The position numbers and the translations under genes were made by a program. Below are positions 1 to 6,500 of a stretch of DNA of 22,264 nucleotides, in pieces. The stretch's first letter is position 1, and each line of letters begins with the position of its first letter. Source of the DNA: Holdemanella porci (lineage in GTDB: Bacteria; Bacillota_I; Bacilli_A; Erysipelotrichales; Erysipelotrichaceae); the NCBI RefSeq assembly GCF_019052655.1, contig NZ_JAHQVB010000031.1, positions 1-22,264 on the forward strand. Direction: 5' to 3'. The notes beneath the pieces are model-generated. The model had not been told where the DNA came from, searched no databases, and saw only the letters and a list, made by a program, of their open reading frames with translations.

Positions 1-50
1 CATTAGAATTTAAAATTTATCTATTTTATGAGTCCTTTTTCTTGACGTAG

Positions 51-575
51 TACCAATGTGATAAGGATGATATTGAAGTATTAATACTTCAGAGATTCAT
101 CAAGAAATTAAAAGAAGATATGGCAGAAGCTGAAAGAACCATTGGTGAAATGATTAAGCTAGCACAGGAACTACCTGACTTTAGTATAATCAAATCTATT
201 CCAGGTATTGGAGATAACCTAGCTGCACGTATTATTGCAGAACTAGGTGACATGACAAGATTTAAAAAGAAGAATGAGTTAGTAGCCTTTGCCGGACTGG
301 ATCCAAGAATCAGTGAAAGTGGACAGAATGACGGGGATCATATGCACATTACTAAAAAAGGCAATAAACGATTAAGGTGTTTATTATATCTGGCTGTAAC
401 GTGTTCTATAAGGCTTAAGAGAGATGATAATAGTATTAAGGATTTCTATATAAAGAAAAAGCAGCAATCAAACCCGATGTGTTCGAAAGCTGCAAAGACT
501 GCATGTGCTAGTAAATTAGTACGAATAATTTATAGCATGTGCAAAACTGGTGAGTTATACCAGTACAATAAATAA
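51..575 (+). pseudogene. IS110-family transposase, 5'-truncated remnant
   Basis: The frame is open from 51, just after an in-frame stop at 48-50, and codes for about 174 residues; the first ATG is at 120. The part present is the IS110 C-terminal transposase_20 region: a helix-hairpin-helix-like IKSIPGIGDNLAARIIAELGD, then the AFAGLDP block and a KKGNKRLR segment, ending in the usual RIIYSMCKTGELY tail. IS110 enzymes are normally about 330-400 residues with an N-terminal DEDD RuvC-like nuclease domain. That domain is absent, and all three plus-strand frames are closed by stops within the first 50 bases, so this copy cannot be a complete transposase. The bridge-RNA region that precedes intact IS110 genes is also not in the window. 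Family call is by motif recognition; inactivity follows from the missing catalytic half. Confidence 0.85.
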
Positions 576-599
576 CAACGAGATTATACACCAAAACTA

Positions 600-633
600 C
601 CCTGAAAAAAAGCGCTTTTTCTTCAGGGTTTTT
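600..633 (+). terminator. Intrinsic terminator after the IS110 remnant
   Basis: CCCTGAA at 600-606 pairs with TTCAGGG at 622-628. An inner AAAAAGCGCTTTTT extends the stem, and TTTTT follows at 629-633. It lies 25 nt after the transposase stop. Confidence 0.8.
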
Positions 634-659
634 CAGCATGCAATAAAAACCATGAAAAA

Positions 660-752
660 TTATTGATATAATTTTTGAATTTTTTCTTGATTTCTATTAT
701 CCAATTTTTTTAAGTCATCTATGATAGTCAAATTGTCATTCATCTGTTTCAC
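660..752 (-). CDS. Possible 30-residue protein downstream of the attenuator
   Basis: A GTG start at 750-752 (or ATG at 741-743) preceded by AGGTGG gives a 30-residue, charged, probably helical peptide (...DDLKKLDNRNQEKIQKLYQ). The frame also runs open further upstream to a TTG at 858-860, but that longer version would be translated through the terminator stem and the leader ORF, so I do not believe it. It is the first reading frame after the attenuator at 799-844 on the same strand. It could be a genuine micro-protein or the start of a gene whose remainder was lost when the IS110 scrap arrived; nothing homologous is recognised. Confidence 0.35.
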   Translation of the reverse strand: MKQMNDNLTIIDDLKKLDNRNQEKIQKLYQ

Positions 753-798
753 AAAACCACCTACTCTTTTCAATACTATTTTAATTGAATTAGTTAAT

Positions 799-844
799 AA
801 AAAAACACCCAAGACTCCGTTAGTTAGACGGAGAGGAGTGTTTT
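799..844 (-). terminator. Intrinsic terminator / candidate attenuator after leader ORF 1
   Basis: On the minus strand the 5' arm (844 to 829) is AAAACACTCCTCTCCG, the loop is TCTAACTAA, and the 3' arm (819 down to 806) is CGGAGTCTTGGGTG, merging into a run of seven T (805-799). The stem has 5 inner base pairs, a small internal loop, and about 9 outer pairs. Its first base is the last base of the leader ORF's stop codon, so a ribosome at the end of the leader would cover the 5' arm and block folding. Confidence 0.75.
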
Positions 845-922
845 CAGAACACATCTGCAAGTAGTAGTCTTGTAGTAGTTCTATTCATATAATAATCCTT
901 TTTACAAACCATTGTGTTAACA
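838..922 (-). repeat. Leader cassette, copy 1
   Basis: About 85 bp that aligns without length change in the leader ORF to 2153-2237. The shared blocks are GTGTTT at the low-coordinate end, TAGTAGTTCTAT, ATAATCCTTT and TGTGTTAACA. The two copies are clearly diverged, so this is not a recent duplication. Confidence 0.7.
844..888 (-). CDS. Candidate regulatory leader peptide 1 (14 aa)
   Basis: ATG at 886-888 begins MNRTTTRLLLADVF followed by TGA at 844-846. An AAAGGA ribosome binding site lies 7-8 nt upstream and a 14-bp palindrome (912-925) lies just before that. The ORF is too short to be a conventional protein, but a second copy of identical length and closely related sequence exists at 2159-2203. 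The substitutions keep the frame, the RTTTR core, a Leu at position 9 and the terminal Phe. Its stop codon abuts a terminator, the usual layout for ribosome-mediated attenuation, for example in antibiotic-inducible resistance genes. The regulated gene and the inducing signal are unknown. The leader role is inference; the ORF, its RBS, its duplicate and the terminator are seen directly. Confidence 0.6.
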   Translation of the reverse strand: MNRTTTRLLLADVF

Positions 923-925
923 CAA
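912..925. promoter_or_regulatory. 14-bp perfect palindrome upstream of leader ORF 1
   Basis: TTGTGTTAACACAA is its own reverse complement. Its core TGTTAACA recurs at 2230-2237, at nearly the same distance from leader ORF 2 (23 versus 26 nt upstream of ATG). It is a candidate operator or a structured part of the leader RNA. No convincing -35/-10 pair was identified beside it. Confidence 0.45.
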
Positions 926-970
926 ACACACAAAGACAAAAAAACAAGAATAAATCAACCTTAACTGCTT

Positions 971-1381
971 TTAATATGTTAATCCAATCTGTTTTTTTTC
1001 AATAGCCATTCTTTTTAACTTTTTATCTATCTGTTTTGCGATTTTATAATCTTCTTCAAATTGAAAGTTATGTTGTATGACCGGATTTTTCGATATATAT
1101 ACATATACCTTACCTATATTTGATAATTCAATTTCAACACCTACATACACTTTTTTCAATTCAATAAAAATACTCGTATTAAACGTACTAATTAACACTC
1201 TATGAGAAAATAATGGTGATTTGCCTTTATATCTAGCATGTTCATAAACTATTTGACTTCTAACAATATCACAAAATTTGTAAGTCCCTAAACTACCATC
1301 ACATATTGTAAATTCTTTGTTCTTCTCATCAAAAAGGATGCTGTCAGCTATTTTATTGATATACAATGTTGAGATGCTCAT
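971..1381 (-). CDS. Unknown protein, possible small PH-like/DUF4429-type domain
   Basis: A 136-residue soluble protein with no signal peptide or membrane segment. It starts at ATG 1379-1381 with GAGGAG 10 nt upstream. That RBS lies inside the end of the preceding gene (1353-1952), which it overlaps by 29 nt in another frame, so translation is probably coupled. The N-terminal half has the alternating hydrophobic pattern of a beta-rich domain (ILFDEKNKEFTI, YKFCDIVRSQIVYE, VYVGVEIELSN) and the end is a basic helix (AKQIDKKLKRMAIEKK). This layout recalls small PH-like (DUF4429-type) proteins that define a cytoplasmic strand-rich fold, but the resemblance is by eye only. The tight coupling to a secreted protein suggests that the two act together. 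Confidence 0.6.
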   Translation of the reverse strand: MSISTLYINKIADSILFDEKNKEFTICDGSLGTYKFCDIVRSQIVYEHARYKGKSPLFSHRVLISTFNTSIFIELKKVYVGVEIELSNIGKVYVYISKNPVIQHNFQFEEDYKIAKQIDKKLKRMAIEKKQIGLTY

Positions 1382-1952
1382 TATTTCTTAACTCCTCAGA
1401 TTTTTGCATAACATATATCAAACTTAATCCATTCTCTGCTGCAAATTTTGTAGCTTCTTGAATATCAAAAAACAGCCCATTTCCTTGTTCATAGTAAACA
1501 ATCCATTCATCAGGGTTAATTGACTCATTATTTTCTAATGGCCGAGCTCTTGTAGGAACGGCTGTGATTGTATTTGTCAAAGAGCCCACGTAAACTGGCG
1601 TACTTAGAGCTGTGCTAGCATACTCAGCAACATTAATATTATATGTTATTGCATTATTGGCAGAATGAACAAGCTTAGATGATTGACTTGGAGAGATTGT
1701 ACACCCATATTGTAGAGCATAATGCTGGCAATTTGATCCATATAAACTAATATCATTAGCATAAGTGATTGTACCATTATTATGTTGTACACTTATGTTA
1801 TACCAATACGAATACGCGTAAACTGAAAGATAGCTTCCTATCACTTGTGCTCTCTTGTTGTAAGAAGCCGCATATAAACTAATAGTCGACATGCTTATAA
1901 TACTAATACACAAAATCAAAGTAATAATGCCATAATATATTTTATTTTTCAT
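1353..1952 (-). CDS. Secreted or membrane-tethered protein of unknown function
   Basis: Start chosen at ATG 1950-1952 (199 aa), with AAAGGA 8 nt upstream; GTG at 1953-1955 is an alternative. Residues 1-30 form a signal peptide (MKNKIYYG, a hydrophobic ITLILCISIISMSTISL core, then a YAAS cleavage-type site). The middle (about 30-140) is rich in Tyr, Ser, Asn and Thr, with two Cys flanking SNCQHYALQYGC, a beta-sandwich-like composition. The last ~55 residues (DEWIVYYEQGNGLFFDIQEATKFAAENGLSLIYV) look like a separate alpha/beta segment. No enzyme motif or cell-wall anchor is seen. It overlaps the next gene by 29 nt. It lies 206 nt downstream of leader ORF 2, which may control it. Confidence 0.65.
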   Translation of the reverse strand: MKNKIYYGIITLILCISIISMSTISLYAASYNKRAQVIGSYLSVYAYSYWYNISVQHNNGTITYANDISLYGSNCQHYALQYGCTISPSQSSKLVHSANNAITYNINVAEYASTALSTPVYVGSLTNTITAVPTRARPLENNESINPDEWIVYYEQGNGLFFDIQEATKFAAENGLSLIYVMQKSEELRNNEHLNIVYQ

Positions 1953-2152
1953 CACATATTTCCTTTCTTTTATTTTTCTTTTATTTTTTTACATCAAGTA
2001 AGTATGACCATATAAACTGTGTCCATTGCTATCACATCTCCTAAAATATGATTTCTTATTATTATCTTAATTTTTCCACCATTTAAATATAAGACTACAC
2101 AATTAACTTTCATATTAAGACTTTATTTACAAGATTGTGTCAACGAAAAAGG

Positions 2153-2237
2153 GTGTTTCTAAAACATATTTTCAAATAATTGTCTAGTAGTAGTTCTATG
2201 CATAGAATAATCCTTTACCTTTCCTTCTGTGTTAACA
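2153..2237 (-). repeat. Leader cassette, copy 2
   Basis: Diverged counterpart of 838-922, containing leader ORF 2, its RBS and the TGTTAACA palindrome. The pair brackets the two-gene unit 971-1952. Confidence 0.7.
2159..2203 (-). CDS. Candidate regulatory leader peptide 2 (14 aa)
   Basis: ATG at 2201-2203 begins MHRTTTRQLFENMF, ending with TAG at 2159-2161. AAAGGA lies 7-8 nt upstream and TGTTAACA is further upstream. It matches leader ORF 1 in length, RTTTR core, Leu9 and terminal Phe. Unlike copy 1, no clear terminator follows. The stop is followed by AAACACCC, the same bases that begin copy 1's terminator, so the hairpin may have been lost. Downstream on this strand is the 1353-1952 / 971-1381 gene pair. 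Confidence 0.5.
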   Translation of the reverse strand: MHRTTTRQLFENMF

Positions 2238-2328
2238 AATAATGATAAAACACCAATTAAAGCAATTGTGTCATATCAAAATTTTAATTACAATAATCTT
2301 AGAAAGATTCATGGAGGATCAAATACAT

Positions 2329-2535
2329 ATGTATTACTTATTATTCACTGTACAATTCATCTTATTTTTCATTGCACTTACAGATTATTCAAAATGGAAA
2401 CTAATTTCATTTTTCACCATTACTGCAGTATTGATTCTATATAGTATCTATACACATGATACAGGGCAAATCATCATGTGTATTTTGGACATGGTTTTCA
2501 TTGGTTTCTATTGGTTTTATAAGAAAAGACACTAA
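2329..2535 (+). CDS. Small three-helix membrane protein, unknown
   Basis: Start chosen at ATG 2329 (68 aa) because GGAGG at 2313-2317 lies 11 nt upstream; ATG 2311 would add six residues but overlaps that GGAGG. Three hydrophobic stretches are visible: MYYLLFTVQFILFFIAL, LISFFTITAVLILYSIY and IIMCILDMVFIGFYWFY, with short polar links (TDYSKWK, THDTGQ) and a basic C-terminal KKRH. The positive tail suggests a cytoplasmic C terminus. No family is recognised. Nearby are a DUF6440-like remnant and cassette copy 2 on the opposite strand. The transcript probably ends at the terminator at 2738-2769. Confidence 0.6.
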   Translation: MYYLLFTVQFILFFIALTDYSKWKLISFFTITAVLILYSIYTHDTGQIIMCILDMVFIGFYWFYKKRH

Positions 2536-2594
2536 ATAATAGTCAGGAACACTTATAGATCGTATTATAATTAATGCTTGATTGATGTAATGTA

Positions 2595-2709
2595 ATGGAA
2601 ATTTTAGTTTATACACAAACAGGAGTAAATTATATTTTCCATAGAAACGGAAATGCAGCAGGCTTCACACCTTTACTGATAAGATGACAAACCAGTAGTT
2701 AGTAAATAA
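2595..2709 (+). pseudogene. DUF6440-like fragment, frameshifted
   Basis: ATG 2595 reads MEILVYTQTGVNYIFHRNGN and continues AAGFTPLL before hitting TGA at 2685-2687. In the next frame, 2683-2709 reads DDKPVVSK and stop. Joined, these resemble the DUF6440 signature as I remember it (ETGVxYLFxxxGxAGGLTPLLDxDGKP), a small Bacillota protein family of unknown function. The frames join as if two bases had been lost around 2678-2683, and the usual N-terminal part is closed by stops upstream. I call it a decayed remnant; the family assignment is from memory of the motif. Confidence 0.55.
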
Positions 2710-2737
2710 TATATTTTATTAATTCCAGAGTATTTGT

Positions 2738-2769
2738 AACAAAGAGACGTAATGTTTCTTTGTTTTTTT
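2738..2769 (+). terminator. Intrinsic terminator
   Basis: AACAAAGA (2738-2745) pairs with TCTTTGTT (2757-2764), followed by T to 2769. It would end transcripts from the small membrane protein and the DUF6440 remnant. Confidence 0.6.
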
Positions 2770-2770
2770 G

Positions 2771-2785
2771 TAAAGGTTTTCAAAA
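2771..2785 (+). repeat. 15-bp direct repeat, unit 1 (outside left boundary)
   Basis: TAAAGGTTTTCAAAA here is repeated exactly at 2953-2967. The two units sit on either side of the left 54-bp attachment-like repeat. They could be recombinase arm sites or relics of an earlier element at the same locus. Confidence 0.6.
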
Positions 2786-2799
2786 CTATCTATAAACAG

Positions 2800-2853
2800 A
2801 AAAAAAGCCCTTATATAAGGGCTTTATTCACAAGATGGCGTCGACGGAGGGAT
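2800..2853. repeat. Left attachment-like repeat (attL candidate) with tRNA-Arg 3' fragment
   Basis: These 54 bases are identical to 8169-8222. They comprise the tRNA-Arg terminator (a palindrome at 2804-2825), the spacer, and at 2836-2853 the last 18 nt of the tRNA (minus strand, CCA included). After 2853 the tRNA sequence stops abruptly. A displaced tRNA 3' end plus an intact tRNA at the far end is the standard scar of tyrosine-recombinase integration into a tRNA gene. Confidence 0.85.
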
Positions 2854-2952
2854 ATAACTCTATGTCTTTTTATATCTCAGCAATTCTGAATTTCCCTTTA
2901 CATAAAGCAGGGAATTATAATAATTAACAGCATTCTATTTAAGTTTTATGTA

Positions 2953-2967
2953 TAAAGGTTTTCAAAA
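2953..2967 (+). repeat. 15-bp direct repeat, unit 2 (inside left boundary)
   Basis: TAAAGGTTTTCAAAA, identical to 2771-2785, followed closely by a further TTTTCAAAT. It lies in the otherwise gene-free 2854-2987, which also contains a short hairpin near 2889-2918 (AATTTCCCT / AGGGAATT). Confidence 0.6.
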
Positions 2968-2987
2968 TGTTTTCAAATAAACATTTT

Positions 2988-3503
2988 TTATTCGTTTACG
3001 CCTTTTATTAGAATTGTCTCATGCTCTCTTAATTTAAATGTTAAAATATCAGATCTGATTATAGAACCTTCCAGAAATTTTATAAAATTAAAACTAGTAA
3101 ATAAAAACCAATGTGTAGCATTTTTCTCAATAATTCGCCATGCTGGTTCTATGTCATATCCCGTATTCTTTTTTCGAGTTGATGGTACAAAGTCATTTGT
3201 TAAATCAAATAAACTATTAGGAACCACCTTATAAATACCCTGATCCATTTCTAGTTGTCTTTTTTGAATTCTTGTACGCAATGCACGAGGCGAATTAAAT
3301 TCTTTTTGTTTACCTTTAATATATTCTTCAATAGAATCAATTACGGGTTGTATTTCATAAATTTCACAAGTAAAACTTCCGTCCTCTTGAAAAATAGCAC
3401 CTTGTTCCTTCATTACTTTCAAAAAAGATTTTAGCTTTACGTCATCTGGAAAAATTTGATACCAATCCCCCATTTTATTCTGTACTTTTATTCGATATGG
3501 CAT
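2988..3503 (-). CDS. Unknown 171-residue protein in the tRNA-flanked island
   Basis: ATG 3501-3503 with GAGGA about 11 nt upstream. The protein is soluble, mixed alpha/beta, with no signal peptide or membrane helix. It opens MPYRIKVQNKMGDWYQIFPD, has a basic helix around RALRTRIQKRQLEMDQGIY, and ends with hydrophobic strands (HWFLFTSFNFIKFLEG). I do not recognise a family. It is the gene nearest the left boundary and lies behind the large surface-protein gene on the same strand, separated by a terminator-like hairpin at 3533-3555. It may be expressed by readthrough or from its own weak promoter. Confidence 0.6.
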   Translation of the reverse strand: MPYRIKVQNKMGDWYQIFPDDVKLKSFLKVMKEQGAIFQEDGSFTCEIYEIQPVIDSIEEYIKGKQKEFNSPRALRTRIQKRQLEMDQGIYKVVPNSLFDLTNDFVPSTRKKNTGYDIEPAWRIIEKNATHWFLFTSFNFIKFLEGSIIRSDILTFKLREHETILIKGVNE

Positions 3504-3532
3504 AAGTAAATCTATCCTCTTTTCTATAAAAT

Positions 3533-3555
3533 AAGGAGAGAATATTTCTCTCCTT
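3533..3555 (-). terminator. Hairpin between the surface-protein gene and the next gene
   Basis: AAGGAGAGAA (3533-3542), a TAT loop and TTCTCTCCTT (3546-3555) form a perfect 10-bp stem. On the minus strand ATTTTAT follows, a weak T tract, so it is probably a partial terminator ending the large gene's message. Confidence 0.65.
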
Positions 3556-3588
3556 CATTAGTTTTATTTTCTGCAGTCGAAAGAATAA

Positions 3589-6500
3589 TTAATCTTCTTT
3601 TCGAGCATGTTTTCCAGTAAATGCAACACCTGCTAATCCTAGAACACCACTTAATGCATAGAATCCTAAAGCAGTTCCTGCACCCGTATTGACTGTATCT
3701 GTCTTTTTCTGAGCTTCAGACTGAGCTTTCTTAGCTTCCTCCTCTGCCTTCTTAGCTTCCTCTTCTGCCTTTTTAGCTTCTTCTTCTGCTTTTTTCTTTG
3801 CCTCTTCTTCGGCTTTCTTAGCCTCTTCTTCTTTTTTGATCTTATCTAGATAAGAAGTCAAAGCTTTATTTGCTTTATCAAGCTCAGCTTTTGCAGTTTC
3901 GTAGTCACGACTTGCACTTTCCAATTGTTCTTTATTTGCATTCCATTGAGCTTCTACACCTAAGAACACATTTAAAGCAGTTGCATATTCCTCGTATGCA
4001 GTTCGCATAGAACCCATTTTTGAATACAATCCAAGTACAACATCATTGTCACTGTCAACGACATCCATGAACCCTGTTGGATCTGCACTTAACTTCTTAT
4101 AAGCTTCATATGCTTTTTCGACTTGTCCTTTGACATCTTCAATAGAAGCTTGCTCATTTTCTAATTGACCAATAGTTTCATCTAATTTTGTAATAGCTCC
4201 GTTGAAGTCTTCAATTGCTTTTTGATATGCACCAATCTGTTCCTGAGTATTTACAATCTCTGCTTTCAAATCATTTAAACTCTTTTGTTTTAAAGTAGCT
4301 GTTTCAAAATCAGTTTTTGCAGTCTGTACCGCACTTGCTTTTTCAGCTTCTTCTGCTTTTGCAGTTTCTAACTCATCCACTTTTTGTTGAGCATCTTCTT
4401 TTGCAGTCTCTAATGTTGCCTGACTTGCCTCATATAAAGCCTTTTTAGTTCTTTCGTTATTTTTAGCTTCGCCTAAAATCTTTGATTTAGCATCAACATC
4501 TTTTTCTGCCACATCCAGATTTGCTTTTGCTGTTTCGATACCTTTATTTGCTTCATCTAAGATATCTTTTCTCTTTTTCAAAGTTGCTTGTGCATCATTT
4601 ACAATACCTTTTTTGCTTTCAACATTCTGATCTGCAGACTTCTTCTCTTGTTGAGCATTTTCAAGAGCTTTTTGTGCCTCTGCACGATCAACAGTTTCTA
4701 ACTGTGCTTTCTGTGTCTTTAAGCCGACAATTTCCTTTGCCATATTTAAAGCAGTATTATCATCGCGCAACTTGTCAAATGCCGCCTGCTTAGTCGCTAC
4801 ATCTGCCTCAGCACGTGCAGTCGCATTGGTTGCCTGTGTAACCTGTGTTTGCACAGTTGCTACATTTGTTTGTGCATTTGTCTGAGCCGCAGTCTTAGTA
4901 CCTAAAACTTGTCTCTGATTTTCCAACTCTGCCTTTAGAGCTTCTAATTTTAACTCTCCATCCTTCAAGATACCATCTGCATTCATCAGCTTGTTATAGT
5001 ATTCATTGAACTGAGCTTCAAATTCATCAATGGTCATCGTATTAACTTCCGTAATATAGTTGGAACGAGCTACATAATCAAACACTTGTCCCGCGTTGCA
5101 TCTGTATCCATCTGGAGCAGGTGTCTTCGAATAGATATAGGCTGTTCCTGTTACATCACTGTTTAATCCAATTAGATTCTTATAGTGTCCAATTTGGATA
5201 TTTCCATGTCCTACAGCATTCATGACCTCATTGTATTTAGTTTCATCATTTCGTACTTCGGTAATTGTCCACCCTTTGGCAGTGATATAATCATAGACTT
5301 GCTTTTCTGAATCATACCATCCCTCATAAAGTCCTTTATCGTCTTCTGAGATAGGAGATCCCATAATGTTTTCTCCGACATTATAAAGGTGAGAGTGTCC
5401 TGGCTTTTTTCCGTTAGCAGTTGCATTGATTTGCACCTGTGCAATCGCAAACAATGTTGGATTTACTTTTAAATCTTCTCGTCCTGTGAAGTTTGTGTCA
5501 CTGGTTCTTAAAGCATTTCCATATCGTACCATACTTAATGCACGTTTAAAGTTTTCTAAACTTGTTGCATCATTTTCTGCTCCGATATTCGTACTTCCAC
5601 CATTTGCAGTGCTTTGTTCCTCTAAGATTTTTAAAGCATCTGTGTATCCGTAAGCTTCAAAGAATCCTTTTGATCCTTGTTCGATTTTTGCTTGAGCTTG
5701 TTCTTTATCTGCTCGTAGTTGTGTAACTACCTTTTCTTGTGCAATGACAGCTTCTTGAGCTTCACTTACCTTTCTCTGGTGTGTCATAACATCCTGCTTT
5801 GCTTTTTCTAGTTTAGCTTTCGCAGTCTCTAATTCTTTTTCTTTAGATGCTTGATTAGCTTTCGCAGTCTCTAACTGTGCCTTTGCCTCATTTAATGCAG
5901 TTTCTGCATCGTTGATAGTTTGATTTAGTACATCTAAAGCCTTTTGCTTCTCTGTAATTTGTGCATCTAAATTAAGAATTTCCTGATTGACATCTGAAAG
6001 GCTTTTTTCTGCACTTGTTACAGCATTTGCTTTTGCTGTTTGATTTTCAAGTGCGACTTGTAGATTTGTCTGTGCAGTGACTAATTCATTTTCTGCATTT
6101 TTGATATCTGCCTCATACTGAGCTTTGATTGTAGGATCACTTGCACCATCGTAGATTGCCTTTTTTTCATTGTAGTTAGCTACGGCAGTATCTAATGCTT
6201 TTTGTGCCTCATTCACACTTGTCTGTGCTTCTGCATAGGCTTTTTGTGCATTTTCTACATTCTGTGTGGCTTCTGTTACTTTTGCTTCGGCTTCTGCCTT
6301 TTGTTGTGTTAAGATTGAAACAGTTGTTTGTGCCTCTTCTAAAGATTTTTGAGCTTCTGCTAAAGCTTTTCCTTTTTCTTCAACATCTTTTGAAATCTCT
6401 TCTTCAGATGTTCCGTTTAGTAAAGCATCATATTTTTTCTGAGCTTCCTGTAATTTAGAGTTAGCATCGGCAAGTGCATTTGTTGTTTCATCCAATTGTG

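Noticed and set aside
660..860. 66-residue minus-strand ORF starting at TTG 860
   Set aside because: Its first half runs through the leader ORF and the terminator stem. Only the last 30 codons, which have their own RBS, are plausible.
2004..2036. 9-codon minus-strand ORF (MDTVYMVILT-type) upstream of the secreted-protein gene, with AGGAG in front
   Set aside because: Too short, no second copy, and RBS spacing is long; it cannot be told from chance.
3728..3831. 21-bp repeats considered as a CRISPR or other non-coding array
   Set aside because: They are in-frame codon repeats of KAEEEAK without unique spacers.
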